This document shows, one piece after another, positions 1 through 6,652 of a stretch of 10,100 nt of DNA. Every line of letters starts with the position of its first letter. Position 1 is the first letter of the stretch. A program made the position numbers and the translations under genes. The DNA comes from JAAFHN01 sp031421855. Lineage in GTDB: Bacteria; Pseudomonadota; Gammaproteobacteria; Burkholderiales; Burkholderiaceae_C. Below the pieces are notes generated by a model. That model made no database searches. It was given only the letters and a program-made list of their open reading frames with translations, and had not been told where the DNA came from. Location of the stretch: positions 1-10,100 of the forward strand of contig JANOPN010000159.1 in the NCBI GenBank assembly GCA_031421855.1, written 5' to 3'.

Positions 1-81
1 GCCGACTCGCTTGACCCGAAGCGTCAATGCGTTGACCAGGCGAACGATCCTGGGGCGTTGGCGGTAGTCGCCATCGCGAGT

Positions 82-513
82 TCAACCCAAATAGCCAGCC
101 GGTGTGATGATTTGGATACTCCGCCACGGGTTTAGAACCAGCAAGTCGGCATCACTGGTGATGATGGCACTGGCGCTGCACACACGAGTCAGCGCCAAGA
201 ATATGTGGTCTTTAGGGTCGCGACATATCGGCGAAACACCTGTCAAGTCGTCCTCGCTGACTTCGAAGATGGCGCAGTGTTGTCGAACAAGTTGGGCGAA
301 TGCAAAGCGAATTTCTGGCGGCTGGTACGCGTCAAACTTGGATCGCCCCATCACCGCGTCAAGCTCGGCAAGTGTCGCAGCGGATGCGCAAACTGTGCCA
401 GTTGCAAGCGCATGGCTGAGGGCCAAATGAGGAGTTGATAGGGGCCGCAGTGCCGCGCTCACCAGCGAACTGGTATCAAAGACAACCCGTACCATCGCGG
501 TTTGCTCGCTCAT
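82..513 (-). CDS. PIN-domain toxin of a type II toxin-antitoxin module
   Basis: This 143-residue protein is a probable PIN-fold ribonuclease toxin of the 'putative TA system toxin component, PIN family' type (PIN_3-like). Such enzymes cleave RNA with Mg2+ held by a cluster of acidic residues. The cluster is visible: D13 in VVFDTSSLVSA, E50 in TLAELDAVM, D99/D102 in RDPKDHIFLAL, and D121/D123 in IITSDADLL. The end (IQIITPAGYLG) also matches the family, and length is normal. The chosen ATG at 513 lies 5 nt after the antitoxin stop; an ATG at 495 (MVRVVFDTSS) is equally plausible from family alignments. The frame stays open upstream to 609, but that part lies inside the antitoxin gene and reads as Arg/Cys-rich noise. 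The gene is the second in the operon and is expected to be translated with the antitoxin and neutralised by it. No catalytic residue is missing, so it is likely intact. The RNA target is unknown. Confidence 0.88.
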   Translation of the reverse strand: MSEQTAMVRVVFDTSSLVSAALRPLSTPHLALSHALATGTVCASAATLAELDAVMGRSKFDAYQPPEIRFAFAQLVRQHCAIFEVSEDDLTGVSPICRDPKDHIFLALTRVCSASAIITSDADLLVLNPWRSIQIITPAGYLG

Positions 514-518
514 TTCGC

Positions 519-794
519 TCAGCGACTCGCCTTTACAAGTTGCACAACATCTTCGTCGGTGAGTGTGGCTGCGGCTGGCAGGACGCCGGCTGTCGCAGCC
601 TGCTGCCAAGCCTCAAATGCTGCAACGGCTCCGCTCCGTTGTGCGCGGGCATCATGAAGTAGCGCCATGTCGCGCGCGCAGACCAAAAAGGCTGCCGTGC
701 GACCATGTCGCGTGATCGTGATCGGCTCGCGTTGCACGGTGTCCAGCAAATGACCAAATCGGTTTTGAGCTTCGACAGATGTGACGGTCAACAT
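519..794 (-). CDS. Phd/YefM-family antitoxin
   Basis: This 91-residue protein is the probable antitoxin partner of the downstream PIN toxin. Residues 1-45 carry the Phd/YefM pattern: TSVEAQNRFGHLLDTVQ, then a strand-turn with EPITITRHGR and a hydrophobic AAFLV segment. In this family that N-terminal half dimerises and binds operator DNA, while the variable C-terminal half wraps the toxin; here residues 46-91 are Ala-rich and end TDEDVVQLVKASR. The start at 794 is well supported: CGGAGG (minus strand) lies 8 nt upstream, and the reading frame before it has no family similarity. It is the first gene of the operon, which is usual because antitoxin is needed in excess. A palindrome over its promoter suggests autorepression by the antitoxin or the complex. 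Pairing a Phd-like antitoxin with a PIN toxin is a known mix-and-match combination. Confidence 0.88.
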   Translation of the reverse strand: MLTVTSVEAQNRFGHLLDTVQREPITITRHGRTAAFLVCARDMALLHDARAQRSGAVAAFEAWQQAATAGVLPAAATLTDEDVVQLVKASR

Positions 795-802
795 GGGCGC
801 GG

Positions 803-807
803 CCTCC
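803..807 (-). promoter_or_regulatory. Strong Shine-Dalgarno of the antitoxin gene
   Basis: The minus strand reads GGAGG with 8 nt to the ATG at 794. It fixes the antitoxin start and is the best ribosome binding site seen in the window. Confidence 0.8.
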
Positions 808-809
808 GA

Positions 810-841
810 AAAATAGCTGATTTGTACAGTATAGCTATTTT
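810..841. promoter_or_regulatory. 32-bp imperfect palindrome, probable TA operator
   Basis: The outer arms AAAATAGCT (810-818) and AGCTATTTT (833-841) are perfect inverted repeats, and TGTACA (823-828) sits at the exact shared centre. Overall 12 of 16 positions per half-site match. It lies 15 nt upstream of the antitoxin start and covers the candidate -10 box, which fits an autorepressing Phd/YefM-type antitoxin operator. Binding is inferred, not shown. Confidence 0.65.
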
Positions 842-855
842 GATGGGACTGAATT
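828..855 (-). promoter_or_regulatory. Candidate sigma-70 promoter of the TA operon
   Basis: The minus strand shows TATACT (833-828) as a good -10 hexamer. A weak -35 candidate, AATTCA (855-850), lies 16 nt upstream. Transcription would begin near 821, giving a leader of about 26 nt with the ribosome binding site. The -10 box is inside the palindrome, so repressor binding would block polymerase. The weak -35 keeps confidence moderate. Confidence 0.45.
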
Positions 856-1252
856 TGAAGCTCGGGCGGTTTTGAATGAGTGAGGCTCAACCGGCGCTTT
901 GTAGCTCGCCAAGAGCTTCGAATCGGCGATTTCAACGTCTTTATGGCCATTGGTCGCAGAATTCATTGGGTTTGTTGTTATGAATATTGACGCATTCGAA
1001 ATCCAAACCCAGCCCCCAACCCGTCTTTGCCGCGAAGGTGGCAATCCAGTTTTGTCGCGTTGGATGACAGCTGATCAAGCCGTCATCGGCATCCAGATGC
1101 GCGTTTGAATCGCTCGCTGCCTGACTTGGGTCAACAAATTCGTTGTTTTGATCCCGAACGCGAGGCGTTTTTCATCCATTGTGTGGATTCGCAAATTTTT
1201 TAATCGCCTGAAACTTGGGCCTGTCGAATCGCTCCACCAACAGGTCGCACAC
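842..1252. other. Intergenic region between TA operon and lipoprotein gene
   Basis: No convincing gene lies here. A 42-codon plus-strand frame at 980-1108 starts ATGAATATT, but has no ribosome binding site and no recognisable product. A TTG at 1148 opens the same frame as the lipoprotein and is a possible upstream start. A small hairpin, AACAA (1133-1137) with TTGTT (1143-1147), sits just before it. Only weak promoter-like sequence (TTGTGT near 1179, TTTAAT near 1199, spacing too short) precedes the lipoprotein gene. Confidence 0.5.
1028..1097. repeat. Possible degenerate dispersed (REP-like) repeat
   Basis: The segment contains GCCGCGAAGGTGGCAATCCAG and, about 50 nt on, CATCGGCATCCAG, with GTTGGATGACAG between them. 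These resemble decayed copies of the GCGAAGGCGGGAATCCAG-type intergenic repeats common in beta- and gammaproteobacteria. Only one copy is in the window, so its repetitive nature is inferred from pattern memory. Confidence 0.25.
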
Positions 1253-4200
1253 ATGCAAACTGAAACGCAAACTGAAACGCGCCACGAATTTCAAACCGGA
1301 GCCACGACGCTCTTGGCTTTGGCCTTCGCGGGTGTCATTGGCCTCAGTGCTTGTGGCGGTGGTAGTGGCGGGGCACCCGCTTCTACACCCCCAGTCGTCA
1401 CGCCGCCAGTGGTGGTCGAGCCGCCAGTTGATCCTTTGCGGCCCCAGCCATCCGTCAGCACGGCTGATGCGGCAGTCGCGTTTGGGGTGGCCCCGCAAGA
1501 TGTGGGTGGCGACGGTGGGGGTGACGGCGGCGCGGGCGGTGGTGCCGGTGACGGCGCGCCTATCAAGCGTGCGCGGGTTGTGATCACGGATCGCGCCGGA
1601 CAGGAGAGAACCGGTCAAACTGACGACGGCGGCAACTACCTCATTCGCTTTCCCTCCAGCTTTCAAGCCCCCATCGTCGTTCGGGTGATTGCACCTAACG
1701 GCGTGGTTCTCACGTCAGCCAGCAACGAGTCTCCTGCGGCAAACAAAGTGCTTCGCCTGAACGTGAACCCACTCACGGACAAAATCGTGAGTGATGCCGT
1801 GGCCACTACCGTCAAAGGCACCGATAAGGGCTTCAACGGATCTGGCGTGGACGCGTCCAAGTTGGCCAGTTCCAAAGCAGATCTACTTGCATCCGTTGAC
1901 GCTGCGCTCAAAGCGTCCGGAATCGCACGAACTGATCAGTTCGATCCTGTCAGTTCTGTCTACACATACAACGGTACGGGAGTCGACGCGGTGATTGAGT
2001 CAATCACGCACACACGAAACCCAGCAACCGGTGCTACTGAGCTCCGAGCCAAACTCGCTGCTTTGACAACCGATGCCACAGGAGCCTTGCAGCCTGTTTT
2101 GGTCAGTCGCTCTACGCCACTGGGCACCACGTTGCTGGCCCTGCCAACTACGCCGCTGCTGACATTTGCAAAACTCGATGCGTGGGTAAATCAAATCAAC
2201 CGCTGCTGGGCCATCGCTGCGCCAACTGATGCCGCTTGCTCAGACACCCAAGGCCGCTACCTGCGAGCGGCTGATTACTTGGACAGCAGCCGCGATTGGG
2301 AGGAAGATTTTGCGGATGTTTACAGCAACGCCAATCGCGCAGCCGTCGCAGGAAGCACGGTCAGAAACCCGGTAGTGCTCTACACCGAGCGATCCGTTGG
2401 CTCCACTGTAGATGACATCGCTTTGGTCGAATTCACTGTTCGGCAGCCCAGCACAGGGCCCTTGCGGGACAACCTCGTTGGCCCCATCGAGTACGTCAAA
2501 CGTGTGACGTTTCGCAGGGTGGACAATTTGTCTACTGCAAGCGCGAGCAATTGGATCGCGAAGGGGAATCAAGTCAGTCTTCGTGCGGCGGTGGGGGTGC
2601 GGTACAACTACTACGTTCAAAACAACCCTGAAATGGACGGTCCTGCGACATTTCAGGCTCCCAGCCAAATCCAGACAAGCATCGTCCTCAACTTGAATCG
2701 AACCAAATTTGACCCCATCACAAGACAGTATGTTGATTCGAATATCCGTGCGGCGCGGCTGAGAGGCCCGGGTCTACCGGATGCGGGTATCGTTTTTGGC
2801 TTATCACCGACTTTTGGCCAGCTCGGACTCGCCATTCACAACAAAACTGGTACGGTGCCAGCTGGAACATTGACGGCGGTATCCTCAACCAACGGCTTTC
2901 GCCTTGGTGCTTCGCTCCTTGACGGTAGTGCCATGCCTTCCAGTGCCTGGCCTTCAACATCCATCACACGTCGAGATCAACCGTTGACTGATTTCAGCAG
3001 TCTGCGCGCGCTGTCCAGCTACTCAGTCGAGGTCTTTCTGCACGCAAGCGTCAACCCCAGCGTTCCCGATGTGACATTCACCTCCAGAATATTGAGTGAA
3101 GCGGCTGATCCAGCACTCATCGCCAAAATTCCGCAGCACGATTGGAGCCCGTCAAAAGCTTTGGTTACGGCCCCGGCAAAAGCGATTGCGCCTGAATCGG
3201 TGGTGACCGTGACGTGGGCCAACAACAGACTTGTAGCACCCGCATTTGAAGCGCGGCTATTTGCGACCTCGTTCAACGAACTCGGGAATCAAGAGTCGGT
3301 GGACTACAGAAAGGCAGTTCCCAACGCCAGAAACCCATTGGCAAACGACAGTTCGGCAGCCATCACTGTTTTGCGCGGTATCGGAGAGCTGCGAACCTAC
3401 GACAGTGCCACATACCGTGAGCTCCAGTTGTTGTCGTCGGCAGGTCGCGCAGAGCTGTACAACATCTTGGGTTGGTCAAACCTGTCTGCCTCCCCCGCAA
3501 TGCGCATGTCCACCGCGCAAACTGGGGCGGTCCCTACGTTGGTCAACGGAACGTTCACCGTGCCGACCAGCATCACCTTGCCTACCGGCCAGGCTCTCAC
3601 GTGGCGCAGCACGGAGTGGTCTTCTGGGTTCTATGATGGCTCTTTTCAAGTTCAAGAGTCGGTGATTGCGGCAACAGGCACGACCGTGTTGAATTTCGGC
3701 GTCACTGACGGAGCGGGTCGCCTTGCCCGATTCAAAGGTGTGCTCAGCAATGGCCAGCAAGTTGAGCTCAACTTTCGCCGGCCATATTCAGGGCTATGGT
3801 CTCAACAGGCTTACCGAGTCAATACAGCGAGCGCTTTGGGCTTGACTGTGAACGATGCGGTTTTGGTCTACCCCGTGGGTGTGCCGACATTGCGGCTGCG
3901 CGTGAATTCGTCCACGCCTGCAGGCCAACTTGTCCACGCCCGCGTTCGAAACGAGCGCGTGCTGGGCCAAACCTACACCTTTGCCCCAATCACCGCTCAA
4001 GTGTCAGCGGCACTTGATCCTTTCGGGCTGCGCACGGTTGACATTCCGTTGCGCGCTGCGGGGATTGCTGCAAACTCGCGGGTATTTCTGTGTGCGACCG
4101 CAGCTCAAGCAGCGTCTCAGGGTGCTGGCTTCTTCGGGTCAGGCGTGGCGGGATGTACGGACTTTTATTTCCCGCGAACCTTTGGGCGATTGGACAGAGT

Positions 4201-4714
4201 CGGCATCGCAGTTCCTCAGTTAGACATCCTGAGCGCCACCGTGGGTACTGAGACGCAAACGGTGTTCTCGGACAGCACACCACAGACCTCGTCCACTTTA
4301 ACCATTGGGCCTTTGATCCGGGCTAGCTTGCGCATCTCTGCACCAGTCTTTACATACCAACAGCGAGTCGAGTTTGCCGCGTCACCGAACGGTCCTTGGT
4401 ACGCGCCGATTTTTTACACTGAAGGCGGCGAAAGCAGCATCTCAGATCCGGTGTCGCCTATCGTTGCAAACACGTATAACTTGGCAGTTGACTTGGGCGG
4501 GGGCACAACTGGGATTCCCCGTTGGCTTCCCGGCCCCGGCAATTACCACGTGCGGCTTTGCTACGGTGCTCGGACGATTTTGAGGCATTTCGATATCCCA
4601 GAGTGCGGACCTGCTTCCTCGCAGACGATCACGGTGCCTGCGCTGTTCTTGTCGACTACTGCAACACCTCCAATGCTGAATTCGGTTGGTGTCAAACTAG
4701 TTGAGTCGCGGTGA
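1253..4714 (+). CDS. Large putative lipoprotein with CnaB-like domain, function unknown
   Basis: I do not recognise a specific function. From the ATG at 1253 the product has 1153 residues. A hydrophobic stretch, TLLALAFAGVIGLSAC, ends in a lipobox with Cys34, predicting a signal-peptidase-II-processed, lipid-anchored envelope protein. After the Cys come Gly/Ser, a Pro/Val-rich linker (about 45-65) and a Gly/Asp-rich tract (about 84-102). Residues about 103-172 look like a carboxypeptidase-regulatory/CnaB-type beta-sandwich (PIKRARVVITD, then DDGGNYLIRFP), followed by NPLTDKIVSDAV. The remaining roughly 970 residues are Ser/Thr/Ala-rich, beta-type sequence without transmembrane segments or an autotransporter barrel. 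Besides Cys34 there are exactly six cysteines, at about 318/329, 947/968 and 1103/1118, a spacing that suggests three local disulfides made outside the cytoplasm. The frame also stays open to a TTG at 1148, 35 codons upstream, so the start is uncertain; the n-region from 1253 is unusually acidic. The gene appears monocistronic and the C-terminus (VGVKLVESR) looks natural. Adhesion or a structural surface role is only a guess. Confidence 0.8.
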   Translation: MQTETQTETRHEFQTGATTLLALAFAGVIGLSACGGGSGGAPASTPPVVTPPVVVEPPVDPLRPQPSVSTADAAVAFGVAPQDVGGDGGGDGGAGGGAGDGAPIKRARVVITDRAGQERTGQTDDGGNYLIRFPSSFQAPIVVRVIAPNGVVLTSASNESPAANKVLRLNVNPLTDKIVSDAVATTVKGTDKGFNGSGVDASKLASSKADLLASVDAALKASGIARTDQFDPVSSVYTYNGTGVDAVIESITHTRNPATGATELRAKLAALTTDATGALQPVLVSRSTPLGTTLLALPTTPLLTFAKLDAWVNQINRCWAIAAPTDAACSDTQGRYLRAADYLDSSRDWEEDFADVYSNANRAAVAGSTVRNPVVLYTERSVGSTVDDIALVEFTVRQPSTGPLRDNLVGPIEYVKRVTFRRVDNLSTASASNWIAKGNQVSLRAAVGVRYNYYVQNNPEMDGPATFQAPSQIQTSIVLNLNRTKFDPITRQYVDSNIRAARLRGPGLPDAGIVFGLSPTFGQLGLAIHNKTGTVPAGTLTAVSSTNGFRLGASLLDGSAMPSSAWPSTSITRRDQPLTDFSSLRALSSYSVEVFLHASVNPSVPDVTFTSRILSEAADPALIAKIPQHDWSPSKALVTAPAKAIAPESVVTVTWANNRLVAPAFEARLFATSFNELGNQESVDYRKAVPNARNPLANDSSAAITVLRGIGELRTYDSATYRELQLLSSAGRAELYNILGWSNLSASPAMRMSTAQTGAVPTLVNGTFTVPTSITLPTGQALTWRSTEWSSGFYDGSFQVQESVIAATGTTVLNFGVTDGAGRLARFKGVLSNGQQVELNFRRPYSGLWSQQAYRVNTASALGLTVNDAVLVYPVGVPTLRLRVNSSTPAGQLVHARVRNERVLGQTYTFAPITAQVSAALDPFGLRTVDIPLRAAGIAANSRVFLCATAAQAASQGAGFFGSGVAGCTDFYFPRTFGRLDRVGIAVPQLDILSATVGTETQTVFSDSTPQTSSTLTIGPLIRASLRISAPVFTYQQRVEFAASPNGPWYAPIFYTEGGESSISDPVSPIVANTYNLAVDLGGGTTGIPRWLPGPGNYHVRLCYGARTILRHFDIPECGPASSQTITVPALFLSTTATPPMLNSVGVKLVESR
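1256..1279 (+). repeat. 12-bp tandem duplication in the lipoprotein n-region
   Basis: CAAACTGAAACG occurs twice head to tail (1256-1267 and 1268-1279). In the lipoprotein frame it encodes QTET twice. In the next frame it encodes KLKR twice, which is the kind of basic sequence normally expected at the start of a signal peptide. Confidence 0.9.
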
Positions 4715-4835
4715 TCGCGCCAACAGCCAACGCTAGCCGCGCCAAATGCCGACATGTGATGCCCCACAAAAATATCGACCGGATCGCGGGCAGCACGTGC
4801 CGCCCATATGGTGCAACTGACTAGATACGCGGCCC

Positions 4836-4851
4836 CTCACCCGTGGGTGAG
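4836..4851. repeat. Perfect 16-bp palindrome downstream of the lipoprotein gene
   Basis: CTCACCC (4836-4842) and GGGTGAG (4845-4851) are perfect inverted arms around GT. A second short palindrome, TCTCAG-A-CTGAGA, follows at 4864-4876. The transcript could fold here after the lipoprotein stop (122 nt upstream), but no T-run follows on the plus strand, so it is not a classical intrinsic terminator. It may stabilise the 3' end. Confidence 0.5.
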
Positions 4852-4880
4852 AAAACTTCTCCGTCTCAGACTGAGAAAGC

Positions 4881-4907
4881 AAAAAACGCCCGAGGCTTTG
4901 CTTGGGC
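4881..4907 (-). terminator. Intrinsic terminator of the rhlE-SDR-hydrolase unit
   Basis: Read on the minus strand, GCCC and GGGC arms (4907-4904 and 4891-4888) with partly paired inner AAGC/GCCTC close a small loop, followed by a run of six T (4886-4881). It lies 99 nt after the hydrolase stop. A competing hairpin using AGCAAAG/CTTTGCT (4914-4908 with 4902-4896) overlaps it and could also serve as the stem. Confidence 0.65.
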
Positions 4908-5006
4908 AGCAAAGGCTCTGCGAATGTTGACAAAGTTGGGTTTCTATCCGCTCTTGGTCGCCGGATTCATCCAGAAAATGGTCTCTGAAGCTGCTTGGAG
5001 CACCTT

Positions 5007-6014
5007 TCAGTCGATACGCAGCCTCAGGACGGCTTTCACAAACCCGTGGTCGCTGCGGCTGCGGTCCTTGCCCTCGTGCAGGTGGTCGTTGAAGTAATCG
5101 ACTCGGCGCACGTCGCCGACTGAGAAGCGGCTATGGGGCAAGAACTCTTCGCTGACAAAAATTTGATCGAGCGTTTCGGGTGAGCCTTGGTGGATGTGGC
5201 TGTAGGCGACGTCGCGCTTCAAGGGCATGCCTTGGACTTCGTAGGCGTTAAACAAAGCGGTGTCTCGGGCGCGTTTGTCGTACGCGACTTCATTGGTCGC
5301 CGCGATCATTTGGGTGGTCACGCTGTGCGGACCGTCGTTGAAGTCACCCATGACGATCAGTGGCTCATGGCTGCGAGACAGCACGTCAACGACGATGCTG
5401 CGCAGCGCGGCAGCTTCAGCGCCGCGAATGATCAGCGAGCGCAAGGTCGCGCGGGCGACGGCGCGGGGGTCGTCGCGGTCTTCGGTGGGTTCGCCAGATT
5501 CTTTTTGCAAAAACTTGGGGCGCTTGCTCTTCATGTGGGTCGTGAGCACGTGGATGCTTTGCCCTGACTGCGTGCGAAGTTGGGCCAACAGCGGTGCGCG
5601 CTCAAAGTGGGTTTTTTCGCCAATTTCAGGCACTTGCACGCTGTGCCCGCTGGGCATTTGCGCAAAACTGTCGATGCGTTCGACTTTGAGTCGGGTGATC
5701 AAACCCACCACGGGCGTGCCAACCGCGCCACTCTCGGCGCCAGGCGCGATGGTGGTGCTGTGGCGCAAACCGCTGGCTGCAACGGCCGCTTTTAGGGCGG
5801 ACTCGTCCCAGACTTCTTGAACACACAGCACGTCGGCGTTCAGTCGGGCGATTGACTGCCCCAGCCACGCAATTTTGCGAGCGTATTCCGCATCCGAATA
5901 CGGGTCTTGGTTGGCGTAATACGTGTGCCCAGGGCGCGCTAAGTTGAGGACATTGGCGGTGGCGACGGTCAGGCTGCCCCACTTGATCGGCTCGTGCGGG
6001 GTCGTGTTTGTCAT
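5007..6014 (-). CDS. Endonuclease/exonuclease/phosphatase (EEP) family hydrolase
   Basis: This 335-residue protein belongs to the DNase I-like EEP superfamily, metal-dependent phosphoesterases acting on nucleic acids or phosphorylated small molecules. The motif order is complete: TANVLNL with N21, DVLCVQEVW with metal ligand E67, LTTHMKSKRP with H160, VMGDFND with D224/N226, TLDQIF with D283, and SDHG with D322 and catalytic H323. No signal peptide is visible, so it is probably cytoplasmic. The substrate cannot be read from sequence: a DNA-repair nuclease of the ExoIII type is less likely because the characteristic ExoIII sequence is absent. The ATG at 6014 overlaps the SDR stop as ATGA, which implies translational coupling. 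It is the last gene before the terminator at 4881-4907. Residues 160-185 are charged (SKRP, KES, EDRDDPR) and may form a substrate-facing insertion. Confidence 0.88.
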   Translation of the reverse strand: MTNTTPHEPIKWGSLTVATANVLNLARPGHTYYANQDPYSDAEYARKIAWLGQSIARLNADVLCVQEVWDESALKAAVAASGLRHSTTIAPGAESGAVGTPVVGLITRLKVERIDSFAQMPSGHSVQVPEIGEKTHFERAPLLAQLRTQSGQSIHVLTTHMKSKRPKFLQKESGEPTEDRDDPRAVARATLRSLIIRGAEAAALRSIVVDVLSRSHEPLIVMGDFNDGPHSVTTQMIAATNEVAYDKRARDTALFNAYEVQGMPLKRDVAYSHIHQGSPETLDQIFVSEEFLPHSRFSVGDVRRVDYFNDHLHEGKDRSRSDHGFVKAVLRLRID

Positions 6015-6652
6015 CGTTTGGCCGCAAGCGCGAGCTCGCCAGGTAGGAGTGTGAGAGTGCCCACAGCGGGCGCGCGGGTTTGCTGAATGAGGCTTGCGGC
6101 AATCGTGTCCGCGTCGACGGTTCTGTAGTTTGACGGGATCAAAGGGCCAAACAAGCGCATGGCGACCAAAGCCAAGCCTTCGCCGGGTCGGTCTGCTTGT
6201 TTGAGTGCGGCTCTGTCGCCGCCGATGAAGCTCGGACGGGCGATGACGATGCGCTCAAAGCCGATGCTTTTGACGGCATCTTCGACCTCACCCTTGGTGC
6301 GGCTGTAAAACACGCTGGAATTGGCGCTGGCACCCATGGCGCTAACCATGCCAACAGCTCGTGCGCCGTTGGCGTGAGCCATGCGCGCCACAGCAATCAC
6401 GGCATCAAAGTCAACCGCGCGAAAGGCATCTTTCGAGCCCGCCAGTTTGATGGTTGTGCCCAAGGCAATCAGAAGCGTGTCAACGGGCGGCAGCGGCCCT
6501 AGTTTGGTGAAATCAACGACATGAGTCGTTAATTTCGGTGTGGCTTGCAAACTCGCACGTCGCGCAAGGGCGTGAACGTGCGAGCAATCGGTGTCAGCGA
6601 GGAGTTGCTTGACGAGTGCCTGGCCCACCAAACCCGTCGCGCCGGCCACCAT
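6011..6652 (-). CDS. Atypical short-chain dehydrogenase (NAD(P)H-binding, TIP30/HTATIP2-like)
   Basis: The product has a Rossmann fold: VAGATGLVGQ right at the N-terminus is the dinucleotide-binding glycine motif, followed by HALARR. Then come LLIALGTTIKLAGSKDAFRAVDFD, a MVSAMGA strand, YSRTKGEVE with the Tyr-x-x-x-Lys pair, and IARPSFIGG. This order matches the atypical SDR group that includes human HTATIP2/TIP30 and many bacterial 'oxidoreductases' of unknown substrate. The start is uncertain. ATG 6652 gives 213 residues and a 59-nt overlap with rhlE; GTG 6655, ATG 6748, ATG 6763 and ATG 6850 are also in frame. The longer forms would add the TLRAxDRPP repeats before the first strand, and none has a strong ribosome binding site (6850 has AAGG at 7 nt). 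The stop overlaps the next gene by ATGA. It is probably co-transcribed with rhlE and the EEP hydrolase. Confidence 0.78.
   Translation of the reverse strand: MVAGATGLVGQALVKQLLADTDCSHVHALARRASLQATPKLTTHVVDFTKLGPLPPVDTLLIALGTTIKLAGSKDAFRAVDFDAVIAVARMAHANGARAVGMVSAMGASANSSVFYSRTKGEVEDAVKSIGFERIVIARPSFIGGDRAALKQADRPGEGLALVAMRLFGPLIPSNYRTVDADTIAASLIQQTRAPAVGTLTLLPGELALAAKR

Noticed and set aside
1..81. Frame open from the window edge into the toxin gene
   Set aside because: It has no support as the end of a neighbouring gene, overlaps the toxin on the opposite strand and stops at 135. A 5-bp hairpin (11-27) has no T-run.
514..609. N-terminal extension of the PIN toxin to an ATG at 609
   Set aside because: It lies inside the antitoxin gene, encodes an Arg/Cys-rich stretch foreign to PIN toxins, and an ATG directly after the antitoxin stop fits better.
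835..1044. Minus-strand frame of 69 codons upstream of the antitoxin
   Set aside because: No ribosome binding site or family resemblance, and it runs through the operator and promoter of the TA operon.
1133..1147. Hairpin AACAA/TTGTT as a terminator
   Set aside because: It is A/T-rich and short, with no upstream plus-strand gene to terminate and no U-run after a stable stem.
5260..5820. Long open plus-strand frame of about 186 codons
   Set aside because: It lies wholly antisense to the EEP hydrolase, whose catalytic motifs are intact. The frame is open because of GC-rich codon bias and its product resembles nothing.
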